DNA of 64,000 nucleotides, taken from positions 8,701,738 to 8,765,737 of the forward strand of contig NZ_LR593886.1 of NCBI RefSeq assembly GCF_901538265.1. Direction: 5' to 3'. This document shows, piece by piece, positions 41,256 to 51,100 of this stretch. A program made the position numbers and the translations under genes. The stretch is from Gemmata massiliana. Lineage in GTDB: Bacteria > Planctomycetota > Planctomycetia > Gemmatales > Gemmataceae. Every line of letters starts with the position of its first letter. Positions within the stretch are counted from its first letter, which is position 1. The notes beneath the pieces were generated by a model that was given only the letters and a program-made list of their open reading frames with translations, did not search any database and was not told the DNA's origin.

Positions 41256-41642
41256 TTACTCCGCTCCGAATACCCCACTGGTAACGGCCAGGAGTTGATC
41301 GAGTTCGTAGTGCCCCGCGAAGGGAACGTGGGCAAGAATTCGCCCAAATCGCAACCATAATAAGGGACCAACTCCACTGAAGGTTAGATGGTCAACGGGT
41401 CGCCCCTCCGCTTCGATCCAGTTCCGAACCGCGTCCCAGATTTCTCCTTGCTGGTCACTCAGGTCCGCGCTGTAAATCGGCGCCACTAATTCGGGTCGGA
41501 TCTTCTCACAATGAAGTGTTAGTTCGCGGACTTTGTGCAGCGATTTCCGGGCGTGTATGGCCCAATTCACCCAAAGAAATACGAGCGCACGGGATTGGGC
41601 TCGCGCTTCGTCCAAGTCACTGATTGCGGCGATCCGTTTCAT
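41256..41642 (-). CDS. Thioredoxin-fold-like small protein, unknown function
   Basis: A 128-residue cytoplasmic protein. The phrase RALVFLWVNWAIHARKSLHKVRELTLHCEK resembles a thioredoxin-fold strand-helix, with the active site replaced by AIHARKS, so there is no CxxC and no redox activity is expected. PLLWLRFGRILAHVPFAGHYELDQL fits the last strands. The homology is remote and judged by eye. Isolated gene, 74 bp from the divergent truD start. Confidence 0.55.
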   Translation of the reverse strand: MKRIAAISDLDEARAQSRALVFLWVNWAIHARKSLHKVRELTLHCEKIRPELVAPIYSADLSDQQGEIWDAVRNWIEAEGRPVDHLTFSGVGPLLWLRFGRILAHVPFAGHYELDQLLAVTSGVFGAE

Positions 41643-41716
41643 GAAGGCTGTGGCGCTGCATCGCGCCCGGTTCGTGAGAAGACCTGTACTATACCGGCAT
41701 CCCTACGAGAGCTGAC

Positions 41717-42790
41717 ATGCAACACCCCGCGATGAATCCGCCACTGTTTACCGCCGAACTGCCGGGCACGGGGGGGCGGATTCGCACGCACGACGAAGAC
41801 TTCGAGGTCGAAGAGGTGCCATCGTATGAGCCGTGCGGTACCGGGGAGCACCTCTACCTGTGGATCGAAAAGAAGGGCGTCGCGCCGGAGTTCTTTGCTC
41901 AGACGATCGCGCGAAGACTCGGTACTCATCCCGGGAACGTGGGCACCGCGGGCCTCAAAGACCGGCACGCGGTCACACGACAGTGGGTGTCTGTGCCGAA
42001 GGAGTGTGAGCCGCGCATTTCCAAGATCGACGACGAGGGCGTGCGCGTTCTGAAAACGGGGCTGCACTCGAACAAGCTCAAGCCTGGGCACCTGCGGGGT
42101 AACCGGTTCCGTATTCTCATCCGCGAAGCCGACCGCACCGCACCCGTCGACACGATCCTCGATCGCATTCGCACACAGGGAATGCCGAACTACTACGGTC
42201 CACAGCGGTTCGGGCGCGACGGCGGAACCGTGGATCTCGGGCTCCAGTGCCTCGCGGGGAAAGCCCCTCGGCGCATCCGGCCGTTCCTGTTCCGGTTCGC
42301 GCTTTCGAGCGTGCAATCGCTTCTCTTCAACGACTACCTCGCGCGCCGGATGAAGGATGGGCTGTTCCGCACGGTGCTCGATGGCGACGTGATGACGAAG
42401 TGGCCGTTCGGCGGCATGTTTGTCGCGAAGGACGTACCCGCGGAGCAGGCCCGCTTCGACGCACGCGAAACGGTGACCGCTGGCCCGATGTTCGGCAAGA
42501 AGACGTTCCCGGCCGAGGGCATCGCAGCCGAGCGCGAAGCAGTCGTGCTGCACGACAACGGGCTGTCGATCGCATCGTTCGGCGGGTTCGGCAAGCTCGT
42601 GCTCGGCACCCGGCGCCAGAACCTGGTGTACCTCGACGATCTCGTGTCCGCGTGGGAACCGGACGGCTTGCGGCTCAGTTTCACGCTCCCCGCTGGCAGC
42701 TACGCGACCGTGCTTCTTGCCGAAGTGATGAAGACCAGCATTTCGGAAGACGATGCCGCTCCCGATGAAGACGGCGAAGGCGAACAGTAA
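41717..42790 (+). CDS. truD: tRNA pseudouridine(13) synthase TruD
   Basis: A 357-residue enzyme. The TruD signature GNVGTAGLKDRHAVTRQWVS contains catalytic Asp82. HLRGNRFRILIR, GMPNYYGPQRFGRDGGTVDLG (the TRUD insertion domain boundary) and FRFALSSVQSLLFNDYLARR are typical. It isomerises U13 of tRNAs. The C-terminus is an acidic tail (SEDDAAPDEDGEGEQ). Followed by a weak 5-bp hairpin with a T-run at 42882-42902, a possible terminator. Confidence 0.95.
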   Translation: MQHPAMNPPLFTAELPGTGGRIRTHDEDFEVEEVPSYEPCGTGEHLYLWIEKKGVAPEFFAQTIARRLGTHPGNVGTAGLKDRHAVTRQWVSVPKECEPRISKIDDEGVRVLKTGLHSNKLKPGHLRGNRFRILIREADRTAPVDTILDRIRTQGMPNYYGPQRFGRDGGTVDLGLQCLAGKAPRRIRPFLFRFALSSVQSLLFNDYLARRMKDGLFRTVLDGDVMTKWPFGGMFVAKDVPAEQARFDARETVTAGPMFGKKTFPAEGIAAEREAVVLHDNGLSIASFGGFGKLVLGTRRQNLVYLDDLVSAWEPDGLRLSFTLPAGSYATVLLAEVMKTSISEDDAAPDEDGEGEQ

Positions 42791-42970
42791 CCATCGGGAA
42801 ACATTTTGAGATGGGGGAAAAGCCCGGGGCACATTTGCAAGCCGTTTTCAAGTCTCCTTCATTGGGGCTGAATTTTCAACTAACCGAAATGACGGTTTTT
42901 TTGACACACGTCATTCGATTATGGCCTACGGTTGCTTAACGCCCACGAATCCACATGCGCTGGCACCCCC

Positions 42971-44992
42971 ATGCCGCCTGCTCCGACCGCCGACAGCGGT
43001 ACTTACCGTTCCTACACAAAACTAGCCGGCACTGAGCCGCTGCCCGGTTACACGCTCCTCTCGCCCCTCGGTCGGGGCGGATTCGGCGAGGTCTGGAAGT
43101 GCGAGGCGCCCGGCGGGTTACACAAGGCTATCAAGTTCGTCTCGTCGATTTCCGAGGACGGGCGCGGGGACGAACGATTTAGTCAGGAACTCACAGCATT
43201 CGAGCAAATCAAAACAATCCGGCACCCGTTCCTGCTCACCCTTGAACGTGTTGAGCAGATCGATCGCGAACTCGTGATGGTCATGGAACTCGCCGACCGG
43301 CAGCTCCAGGACCGGTTCCGTGAGTGCCGCACGTGCGGGCTGCCCGGTATCCCGCGCGACGAGTTACTGGCCTACTTCGCCGACGCCGCTGAAGCCCTGG
43401 ACGTGATTTCGGCCAAGTTCCACCTCCAGCACCTCGACGTTAAACCGGCCAACTTGTTCCTCGTGTCCGGCCACGTGAAAGTGGGTGACTACGGGTTGGT
43501 CGCGCAACTTGAAGGCGCGGACGCGGGAAATCGTGGACTGACGCCCCGGTACGTTGCGCCGGAGGTACTCCACGGCACGCCGAGCAGTTGCTCGGACCAG
43601 TACAGCCTCGCGCTCGTATACCAGGAACTGCTCACCGGCGAGTTCCCGTATGCAGGGCGCACGCCGCAACAGTTGATGCTCCAGCACGTTTCCGGGCAAC
43701 CGGATTTGTCGGGGCTGCCACCCTCCGATCAGCCGGCCGTGAAACGCGCGCTGGCCAAGAGGCCAATCGATCGGTTCCCGTCGTGTCTCGCGTTCGTTCA
43801 GGCCCTCATGATGGCCGAGAACTCGACCGCGATTCCCAACGCCGGGATGAGCATTCGGCGCTCGCGCGTGGACCGCGCCGTTGCCGAGATGCACGTCGCG
43901 CTCGACAACGGCGAGGAGTACCCCGGTAACAACTCGTCGGTCAGTGCGCAAAACGACCCGACCCACCCCGGAACGCCCAAGAGCCGCTGCGCCCCGCCGA
44001 CCCAGAGCTTTACGCTCCCGAAGGCGCCTCTGACCGTACCGGGCGTGAAGTACAGCGGCCTCCCGCCACTCGTATCCGGCACGCGCCAGGCTCCGGCCCC
44101 CGCGCCGGAACCGATCCCGGCGAGCACACGCCGATCCAGCTCCGTCCCCACTCCGCCGCCGCGGATCGTCGAAACACCGCCACCCGTTGAAGAGGCGGAA
44201 CGCGGACTGGTGGTACTGGACTCGATTCATTCAGTTGTTCCAGTGGGGCAACTCCTGGGTATGGAGTCCGACGAGTTTCCTCTAAACCCACAAGCCTTTG
44301 CCGAAGCCGTTGTGAACGTGGCCGGTGGAGGTGGGTACGTCCCGCACATTCCGGGGGACATCGGGCGCCTTCTCGACGGCTCGTGGGTGTGCCAGTTCCC
44401 CTCCACTGTTCCTTCAGCGGTCGTGCCGCTCAAGTTGGCTGTTGTTCGCGAGCGCTGGGGCGTGTCGCTGGAACAACCGGAAGCGGGTTTGGTCGTGATG
44501 CGCCGCACCGCGGGTGGTGGCGGGTTTTTCAGCGGAAAGAAATTCGGGTTCGAGGCCAGAATCGTGTTACCGCCGGTCGGTCGCGCGGTCGGGGAAATGA
44601 CCGCCACGGCACAACTGTTCGGAACACCCGACCCGAAATTCGCACGCGACTCGATGGACCTGATGCCAAAGCTGCTCGTCGACATCCGCACCCAACTCGC
44701 GAACGTGCAGGACCGGCGGCGGAGTCCGCGGGTCGAGTACGGCTCGCCGATCACGATTTACCCCGTCCACAGCGACGGCGGCATTGATACAGCAGTTCAG
44801 GGCCGGTGCCGGGACGTGTCGCTCGGTGGCCTGGGGTTCACCACCGCGGCGAAGCTACCCACGAAGTACGCCTACATCACCTTTCCCGGGGTCACCGCGA
44901 CCGTCGGACAAGCACTGTTGGCACGCCTGATCCGCACGCAGTCCTCGATGCGTGAGTCCACTTACGGTGCTGAATACCGCACCGATCTGTAG
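42971..44992 (+). CDS. Ser/Thr protein kinase with C-terminal PilZ domain
   Basis: A 673-residue protein from ATG 42971; a TTG at 42932 would add 13 residues, and neither has a convincing ribosome site. The kinase domain spans about 27-290: P-loop GRGGFGEV 34-41, VAIK-type Lys55, catalytic loop HLDVKPANL with Asp156 and Asn161 (HRD replaced by HLD), DYG in place of DFG at 173-175, and TPRYVAPEVL. A Pro-rich linker (about 340-420) follows, then an uncharacterised region and a PilZ domain (about 585-670) with the RxxxR motif (RRRSPRVEY) and DxSxGG (CRDVSLGGLGF). No membrane segment is seen. It probably links c-di-GMP binding to phosphorylation in the cytoplasm. Confidence 0.85.
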   Translation: MPPAPTADSGTYRSYTKLAGTEPLPGYTLLSPLGRGGFGEVWKCEAPGGLHKAIKFVSSISEDGRGDERFSQELTAFEQIKTIRHPFLLTLERVEQIDRELVMVMELADRQLQDRFRECRTCGLPGIPRDELLAYFADAAEALDVISAKFHLQHLDVKPANLFLVSGHVKVGDYGLVAQLEGADAGNRGLTPRYVAPEVLHGTPSSCSDQYSLALVYQELLTGEFPYAGRTPQQLMLQHVSGQPDLSGLPPSDQPAVKRALAKRPIDRFPSCLAFVQALMMAENSTAIPNAGMSIRRSRVDRAVAEMHVALDNGEEYPGNNSSVSAQNDPTHPGTPKSRCAPPTQSFTLPKAPLTVPGVKYSGLPPLVSGTRQAPAPAPEPIPASTRRSSSVPTPPPRIVETPPPVEEAERGLVVLDSIHSVVPVGQLLGMESDEFPLNPQAFAEAVVNVAGGGGYVPHIPGDIGRLLDGSWVCQFPSTVPSAVVPLKLAVVRERWGVSLEQPEAGLVVMRRTAGGGGFFSGKKFGFEARIVLPPVGRAVGEMTATAQLFGTPDPKFARDSMDLMPKLLVDIRTQLANVQDRRRSPRVEYGSPITIYPVHSDGGIDTAVQGRCRDVSLGGLGFTTAAKLPTKYAYITFPGVTATVGQALLARLIRTQSSMRESTYGAEYRTDL

Positions 44993-45000
44993 TCGCGAAC

Positions 45001-45032
45001 CGGTTCTTGTGAGGCACCCTCTACAAGAACCG
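45001..45032. terminator. Hairpin between convergent genes
   Basis: A 10-bp perfect stem (CGGTTCTTGT / ACAAGAACCG) with a 12-base loop lies 9 bases after the kinase stop and covers the stop of the convergent membrane protein gene at 45021. It likely ends both transcripts. Confidence 0.6.
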
Positions 45033-45479
45033 ACGTTCGATGCCTGTCACGAACCGCTCAAATAGCCCGCATTCGATCAGCACTTCACCCAATCCGAATG
45101 AACATAGATTCGCTAGTGTGATCGCAGCAAAGTCGCGCGCCGCTGACCGAGTGCCGATTAGTGGTGCCGCGTCCGTACAGCCCGCTTGAGGTGCCAACGC
45201 GCTCGGGCGGATAAACGCGAGCCAGAAGATCGCGCACTCCGCGACCGGGGCGAACGTCTCCGCGACGAGCAGGAGTACCCAGCGCTCTGCGTCCACGAAC
45301 ACTTGCGGAATCACGAGCCATACGACCGGGTACGTACACGTGGTCAGCCACACGCCCGCAAACACGCGCACCCGGACCGAGTGCCGCCGAGACAGTAGCG
45401 CGAGAAGCACCGTCGTTTCGATGACGATGGTGATGAGGTAGCCGACCAGCATCGCCAGGAGGTATTCGGGCGCGGACAT
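45021..45479 (-). CDS. Four-helix membrane protein, unknown function
   Basis: A 152-residue protein from ATG 45479 (the open frame further upstream overlaps the next gene and is noise). Predicted helices: LLAMLVGYLITIVIETTVLLALL, VFAGVWLTTCTYPVVWLVIPQVF, WVLLLVAETFAPVAECAIFWLAF, and a weaker one near DFAAITLANLCSFGLGEVL. A conserved-looking Glu in each of helices 1 and 3 lies in the membrane. Last gene of the four-gene run 47954 to 45021, 38 bp after its neighbour. Family not recognised. Confidence 0.65.
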   Translation of the reverse strand: MSAPEYLLAMLVGYLITIVIETTVLLALLSRRHSVRVRVFAGVWLTTCTYPVVWLVIPQVFVDAERWVLLLVAETFAPVAECAIFWLAFIRPSALAPQAGCTDAAPLIGTRSAARDFAAITLANLCSFGLGEVLIECGLFERFVTGIERRFL

Positions 45480-45517
45480 CGCGGACTTCTTTCTCCGGAA
45501 CACGGTCGGCGGCTTCT

Positions 45518-46561
45518 TCACATCATCCGCAACAGGAAAGGCACTTCTGCGAGGACGTGGATCATGGCCACAGTGAAATAAACTCGGCGCGTCGTTTCGT
45601 AGTCGATGCCGAAACACACCCACAACACAGCCACGATCAACACGCCCAGCGTAAGAATTGCGGCAATTCCGCGTGCCCAACTTCGGCTCCGGCGTGCGGC
45701 GGGGATCGTCTTCAACTGCCAGGGCCACGAGCGCATTCCGACCAGCGGAATGAGTACCACCCACACGCCGTAATGCATCATCTCCAGAAATGTGTGCGCT
45801 GCGACCAGAAAGTGCGGCGACACCCCGGGAAGCGCCCACGCCCCTGCGTGCGCGGTGAGCGTTTCCGCGCTCAGTGTTTGTGGCGCGAACGCGAGCGTGA
45901 TCTGGTCCGTACCGGGCAACTCGGGAGCGTCTCGAAGGTGCCACCAGAGCGCAAGAAGTAAAAGCGGTACAGAAGCCACCGCGCACCAGTACGTTCGGCG
46001 CCACGCGGGGCGCGAGCGCGCAAGTTCGCGATCGAGTAACCACAGCGCCATGAGCGGGTGCAAGTACACCAGCGCGATCGGTAACGCAACCGGGTTCAGC
46101 CACGCCCCAGCGCACACGAGGCACGCGGCCGGCCACACCCAACCGCCATCAAAACGCGGATTGGTATGCGACCGCATCCACACGAGCAGCGCGACCCAAA
46201 ACAGGAACACGGTGGCCCACCCCGCGTACAGGCTCAGCCCGAGGTGCGCGTCGGAGATTCGCGACACCGCGAACGGGAGTGCTGCGTAGCCCGCGCTCAA
46301 TCCGACAATGCCGAGCACGGAAGCGAGGAAGAAGCCCCACAGCTTCCCGGCCCGAGCGGGCAGTCGGCCAAGAGCGTAGCGTGCTTCAAACCAGTTGTGC
46401 GGCCCCGCGAACAGAAACACCGTCGCAAACGCGAACGTGATCGGCAACGCGCCCGACAGCACGGCCGCACTAATTGCCAACCCAACGAACCCGAGCGCGA
46501 ACGCGATTCGCGAGCCTTGCGCAGCGAACATCGTGGTAGCGGCAGGGGCGGCAACAGACAT
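45518..46561 (-). CDS. Polytopic membrane protein, unknown function
   Basis: A 347-residue protein with about nine or ten membrane helices. The sequence FATVFLFAGPHNWFEARYALGRLP near the start and the YFTVAMIHVLAEVPFLLRMM ending look like a beta-carotene-hydroxylase-like or other planctomycete-conserved membrane family, but no diagnostic histidine cluster is present (only scattered HNW, HPL, HFL, HYG). It lies 6 bp after the 71-residue proline-rich gene, so the two are co-expressed. Function unknown. Confidence 0.65.
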   Translation of the reverse strand: MSVAAPAATTMFAAQGSRIAFALGFVGLAISAAVLSGALPITFAFATVFLFAGPHNWFEARYALGRLPARAGKLWGFFLASVLGIVGLSAGYAALPFAVSRISDAHLGLSLYAGWATVFLFWVALLVWMRSHTNPRFDGGWVWPAACLVCAGAWLNPVALPIALVYLHPLMALWLLDRELARSRPAWRRTYWCAVASVPLLLLALWWHLRDAPELPGTDQITLAFAPQTLSAETLTAHAGAWALPGVSPHFLVAAHTFLEMMHYGVWVVLIPLVGMRSWPWQLKTIPAARRSRSWARGIAAILTLGVLIVAVLWVCFGIDYETTRRVYFTVAMIHVLAEVPFLLRMM

Positions 46562-46567
46562 ACGCGA

Positions 46568-46783
46568 TCAGTCCTGCAAGAGAGTTCGGCGCCGCGTGCG
46601 CGCGACCCATAATCCCGCCAACACGACCCCGACCGCGGCCGCCACACCCGCGACTACGGAGGAGGTCACTGTTTCGCCCGGCGGTGGAGGAGGAGGTGGA
46701 GGTGGTGGTCTGGGGATGTCCGCATGGATGACGGACGCGCTGAGCAGCACGACCACAAATGCGAGCAGCAAGAGCCGATTCAT
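46568..46783 (-). CDS. Short secreted proline-rich membrane peptide
   Basis: A 71-residue protein: signal peptide (LLLLAFVVVLLSASVIHA, predicted cut after HADI), a run of ten prolines (IPRPPPPPPPPPPG), then one membrane helix (SSVVAGVAAAVGVVLAGLW) and a basic end (ARTRRRTLLQD). The design suggests a short periplasmic proline rod anchored in the inner membrane. The proline run comes from a CCN-repeat tract that could vary in length. Located 6 bp before the next gene, within the operon. Confidence 0.6.
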   Translation of the reverse strand: MNRLLLLAFVVVLLSASVIHADIPRPPPPPPPPPPGETVTSSVVAGVAAAVGVVLAGLWVARTRRRTLLQD

Positions 46784-46868
46784 GAGCGATACCCGGGCGA
46801 AAAAGGGGGCTCGCCTGATTGTCCGCGCGTGCGCTCATCGCGTCAATCAGGCGCCGACTGAAGCGGTC

Positions 46869-47954
46869 CTACTTCAGCCACTTCGTACAGAACTCGATCG
46901 CGGACTTACGGTCGTCATCGGTGACCTTGTGGCCGACGCCCGCGTTCACGCGCACAACGAGCCGGTCTTTTGCGTTGATCTTCGCGTAAGCGTTCTCCGC
47001 AGCACGCATTGCGATTTTCGCTCCCTCAATGGGGCAGTTCGGGTCCATGTCGCCGTTCGCGATGAAGAGCGCCCGGGAATTGGCTGCAAACAGGGGAAGC
47101 AGATTCGGGCAATCGTAGTCGTCCAAAATGCCCGGGATCACTTTCGACCACAGTTCGTAGCACACCCGCTTGTTGATGGCCGGTTCGCCCAGATCCTTTG
47201 CGACGGCCTCGTGCGTCTGCTTGATGGTGTTCGCACGCCCCTGCCATTTGTCGTTGTCCAGACTCCATTTAAAGCTCTGAACGCCGATGAGCGAAGCCGC
47301 GACGGTCACGCGATCGTCCACAGATGCCGCGAGCCATGTTTGAATGCCGCCCATGCTGATGCCGAGCATCCCGATGTGCTTCGGGTTCACGTCGTTACGC
47401 GCTTCCAGCACGTCGACGAGCCGCCACAAGTCCCAAACAGTGTCGTAATAAAACGGGTGCTCCATCGGTTTGCCGGTGGGCGTTTGCCACGCTTTCGTGA
47501 TCGCCGCGACGTAAGCCTCGGAACCCTTTTTCCCGCGGCTCCGCTCACCGTGATAACGCGCGTCGATCGCGATCCCGATGATTCCACGCTTCGCGAAGTC
47601 TTCGAGCCACGGCTGGGCACTTTCCTTGTTCCCGCCGGTGCCGTGCAGCACGATCATCACGGGCAACTTATTTTTTGCACCGGCCGGCGCAACCATGAGC
47701 ACCGGGACACGTTCTACGGTGTCGTCCGCTTTCTTTTCGCTGGCGAACGACCACCGCGAGTACACGAGGTTACCTTTTTCGACCGGGTTCCCCGCTTCGC
47801 GCACGTCGGCCGGCACTTTGGGCCGGTCGAGCGCTTTGAGGAACGCGCTCTTCGCTTTTTCGGGCGACAGCGGGATTGCCGCATCAGCGCGTGCCGATTG
47901 CGGACCTAACGGGGCGAAAACGAGCGCGAGAACGACTAATCGGGGGGAAAACAT
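46869..47954 (-). CDS. Secreted alpha/beta hydrolase (dienelactone/acetyl-xylan-esterase-like)
   Basis: A 361-residue protein from ATG 47954. Signal peptide FSPRLVVLALVFAPLGPQSA with a cut near ARADA. The fold shows the oxyanion region MIVLHGTGGNKES, the nucleophile elbow GMLGISMGGIQTW (Ser), an acid probably in LFIANGDMDPNCP, and the catalytic His in NAGVGHKVTDD. It probably hydrolyses esters or peptides outside the cytoplasm. First gene of a four-gene minus-strand run with three membrane proteins, and divergent from the AsmA-like gene. Confidence 0.82.
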   Translation of the reverse strand: MFSPRLVVLALVFAPLGPQSARADAAIPLSPEKAKSAFLKALDRPKVPADVREAGNPVEKGNLVYSRWSFASEKKADDTVERVPVLMVAPAGAKNKLPVMIVLHGTGGNKESAQPWLEDFAKRGIIGIAIDARYHGERSRGKKGSEAYVAAITKAWQTPTGKPMEHPFYYDTVWDLWRLVDVLEARNDVNPKHIGMLGISMGGIQTWLAASVDDRVTVAASLIGVQSFKWSLDNDKWQGRANTIKQTHEAVAKDLGEPAINKRVCYELWSKVIPGILDDYDCPNLLPLFAANSRALFIANGDMDPNCPIEGAKIAMRAAENAYAKINAKDRLVVRVNAGVGHKVTDDDRKSAIEFCTKWLK

Positions 47955-48144
47955 GCGGCAGCTCCAAAGAGAATCACTTCCACGATGAATGAACGGCGCG
48001 GAAAAGACAACCCTTGTCCGCACCACGAGTTCCGCCCCCCGGCACTCGGAATTGACCAGAGCGTGAGCTCTGCGTATTGTCTCACCGCTCCGCGCCCTCC
48101 CGGCTGGTCGCCGGCGGCGCAGCGACACACCAGGACGGGCACGG

Positions 48145-51100
48145 ATGCGCGTTCGCAGTTGGCTTATCCGCGGGTTGATCCTCGCCGGGATCGCGGCATT
48201 GGTCGCGCTCGGGTGGCTCGCCAATTCGTGGGTCAGCCCGGAACGGGTGCGCGAGAAGGTCGTCGCCACCCTTGCCGAACAGTTCGAGGACGTGGACGTT
48301 CACGTCGGCTCCGCCCGCATGCGCATCCTCGGTGGCATCGCGGTCAGCGACCTGCGCCTCACGCGCCGCAGCGACCCGCCCGGCCAGCCGTTCCTCGTGG
48401 TGCCCAACGCGATCCTGTTCCACGACAAAGAGCAGTTGAACCGCGGGCGCCTCGTGATCCGCAAAGTCCAACTCGATAACCCGACGATCCGCGTCGAGCG
48501 GTCCGCGGACGGGAAATGGAACGTCGCAGAAATCCTGAAACCCGGCCCCGCGGACAGACCGGTTCCAACCTTCACGGTTCAGGGCGCGACGGCGGTAGTC
48601 ATCGACCACTCGACCGTCGGGTTTCCGCCGACCACATTTACCGACGTCCAGGGAACGTTCCTCAACGACCCGCTCCCCGCTCTGACTGTGCAAGCTACCG
48701 GAACGGCGAAGCAGTACGGCCCCGTCAGCATCCGCGGGCGCCTGAATCGAATCAATAATCACCTGGCCCTTTCGGTGGAACTGGCCGAGTTCCCGGTTGG
48801 CGCCGCGGCGGTTTCGACCGCCCAGCGGTTCGCCCCGGAAGTGGCGCCGCACTTGGCGAAGCTCAGCGCGGTCGCCAACGTGAAGGCCGACCTCAATTTC
48901 GCCCCGGAATCGATTCCGCAGTGGCGCCACGACGTCCGGTTCGACGTGAAGGGCGCGCGGTTCGAGCACCCCGATTTGCCCTGGCCGATTGAGAAGATCA
49001 TCGCCACCGTGCGCAGCGTGGACGGGCGCGTGAAGGTCGAGAACGCGACCGCAGAGGTCGGCCCGGCCAAGCTCAACGTGTCACTCGAAACGCGCGCTGA
49101 TGCACCGCCGCCACCCGGCCCCGGCGCTCCTCCGACCGACGACCCGATGCGCCGGTTCGAGGAGCAACTTCTGCGGCTCGATGTGACGGTGGCCGGCGTG
49201 CCGCTCAACGATGCGCTGTTTAATCGACTCCCGGAAAGCCTGAAGAAGGGGCGCCGGATGTTCTCCCCCACCGGGCAGGTAGACGCCGGGTACAAGTTCG
49301 TGCGCGAAGGAACGGGCTGGAAACGCGAACTGGAAATACGCCCGAAACAGGCCGGGATGACCTACGAAAAGTTCCGCTACCCGGTGACCGAGGTGGGTGG
49401 GCAGATCAAGCGCACGACCACCCACACCGGAGCCGAAACTACCCTCATCGATCTCAACGGCACCGCTGCGGGCCAGTCCATCTCGGTGAGGGGGCAGATC
49501 AACGGCACCGGACCGGACCCCGAGATCAACCTGCGCGTGGCAGGGACGAACGTTCCAATCGATGACAAACTGTTCGACGCGCTCCCGCCCAAGTACGCCG
49601 CGATCGTGCGCGACTTCCGCGCCACCGGGCGCGGCGACTTCGTCGCCAAGATCGCCCAGCGCGCGGGCGTGAACATGACCGAGAACGAGTTCAGCATTGA
49701 TGTCAAGGACGGGAAGCTGAACTACACCGCGTTCCCGTACCCGCTGGAGAAGCTCAAGGGCCGGCTCGTGATCCACTCGAACGCGACCGAGACGGACCGC
49801 CCGCTGCGCCCGGGCGAACAGCTCCGCCCACTTCCCGACAACGACGAGGTCATCTTCGACGAGTTCACCGCGGTCCACGCCGGCGCGCTGGTGCGAATGC
49901 ACGGCTCGCGGCGCCCGATCCCGAACACCCGCGACCACAAGCTCGTGATCCACGTCGGCGGGACCAAGGTGCCGCTCGATAAAGACCTCCGGACCGCACT
50001 CGGAACGGTGAAGGCAGACACCGTTTGGACCACGTTTGCCCCCACTGGGCACATGACGTTCGCGGCTATTGTGGACGTACTGGACCGCGGGCCAACTGCC
50101 GCCCGCCCCGATTTCGATCCGCCACTGGACCCGGCCACCGATGTGAAGGTGACGTTCGAGTTCTCCGGACCGACCGTGACGCCGAAATTCTTCCCCTACG
50201 AACTGACCGAACTCGCGGGGTGGCTGGAATACAAGAACAACCGCGTCGATTTGGCGCGCATGTCTGCGAACCACGGACCGAGCCGGATGAAACTGGACGC
50301 CGGCGAAATCCGATTGTACCCCGACGGCGCGGCCTGGGCGAACCTCGGCGGGATCGAACTGAAGCCGTGCATCGTCGACGAGACGCTCAAGAAGGCGCTG
50401 CCCGGCAGACTCGGCCCGGCGCTCGATGAAATACAACTCAAAGGCAACACGGAACTATTGATCAAGCACCTCGTCGTGAGCGCGCCGCCGGACAGTCAGC
50501 CCCCGGGCGCGCTCCCCCCTGGGCTACTACCGAACGTGAATAGCGCGACGAATTCGTCGCTGAAAATCGGGCCGAGCCTGAGCCCCGGCCCCCCGCCCGA
50601 CCCGATCGTGTACTGGAACGCGGAACTGAAACTGCTCGGCGCGTCACTCGATACCGGGGTGACGTGGCAGGACGCATTCGGCTCGATCACGTGCCGCGGG
50701 CGCTACGAGGGCACGCACCTCGGGGCACTCGACGGGACCGTATGGCTGGACCGTGCTCTGGTCGCTCGCGTGCCGGTCGCGGAAGCCCGGTGCAAGATGA
50801 CGGCCGAGGCGCAGAAGCCGGACCCGGCCCGACTGGGGCAGTACCTGCCTACCACGCTCCAGTTCCTCAACGTGTCCAGTGACCTGTTTAGTGGAAAGCT
50901 CATCGGCGAGGCCGCGGTCGTGCTAACGGAGCCCACCAATTACAAAGTGTGGCTCGTGGCGACCGACGTGAACCTGGAAAAAGCGGCCCGCCACTACAAC
51001 CTCGGCTCCGACGCCGACCTCAAGGGGATCGCACAAGCTCGGCTCCTGCTGGGCAACAAACTGGACCCCAAAACGGGCCGGCAGATCGTTGACGGTGAGG

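Noticed and set aside
47676-47692. CACCGGCCGGCGCA-like match to the 29-base repeat within the hydrolase gene
   Set aside because: Only 14 bases match and they encode a normal Pro-Ala-Gly-Ala turn, so chance in GC-rich DNA is likely.
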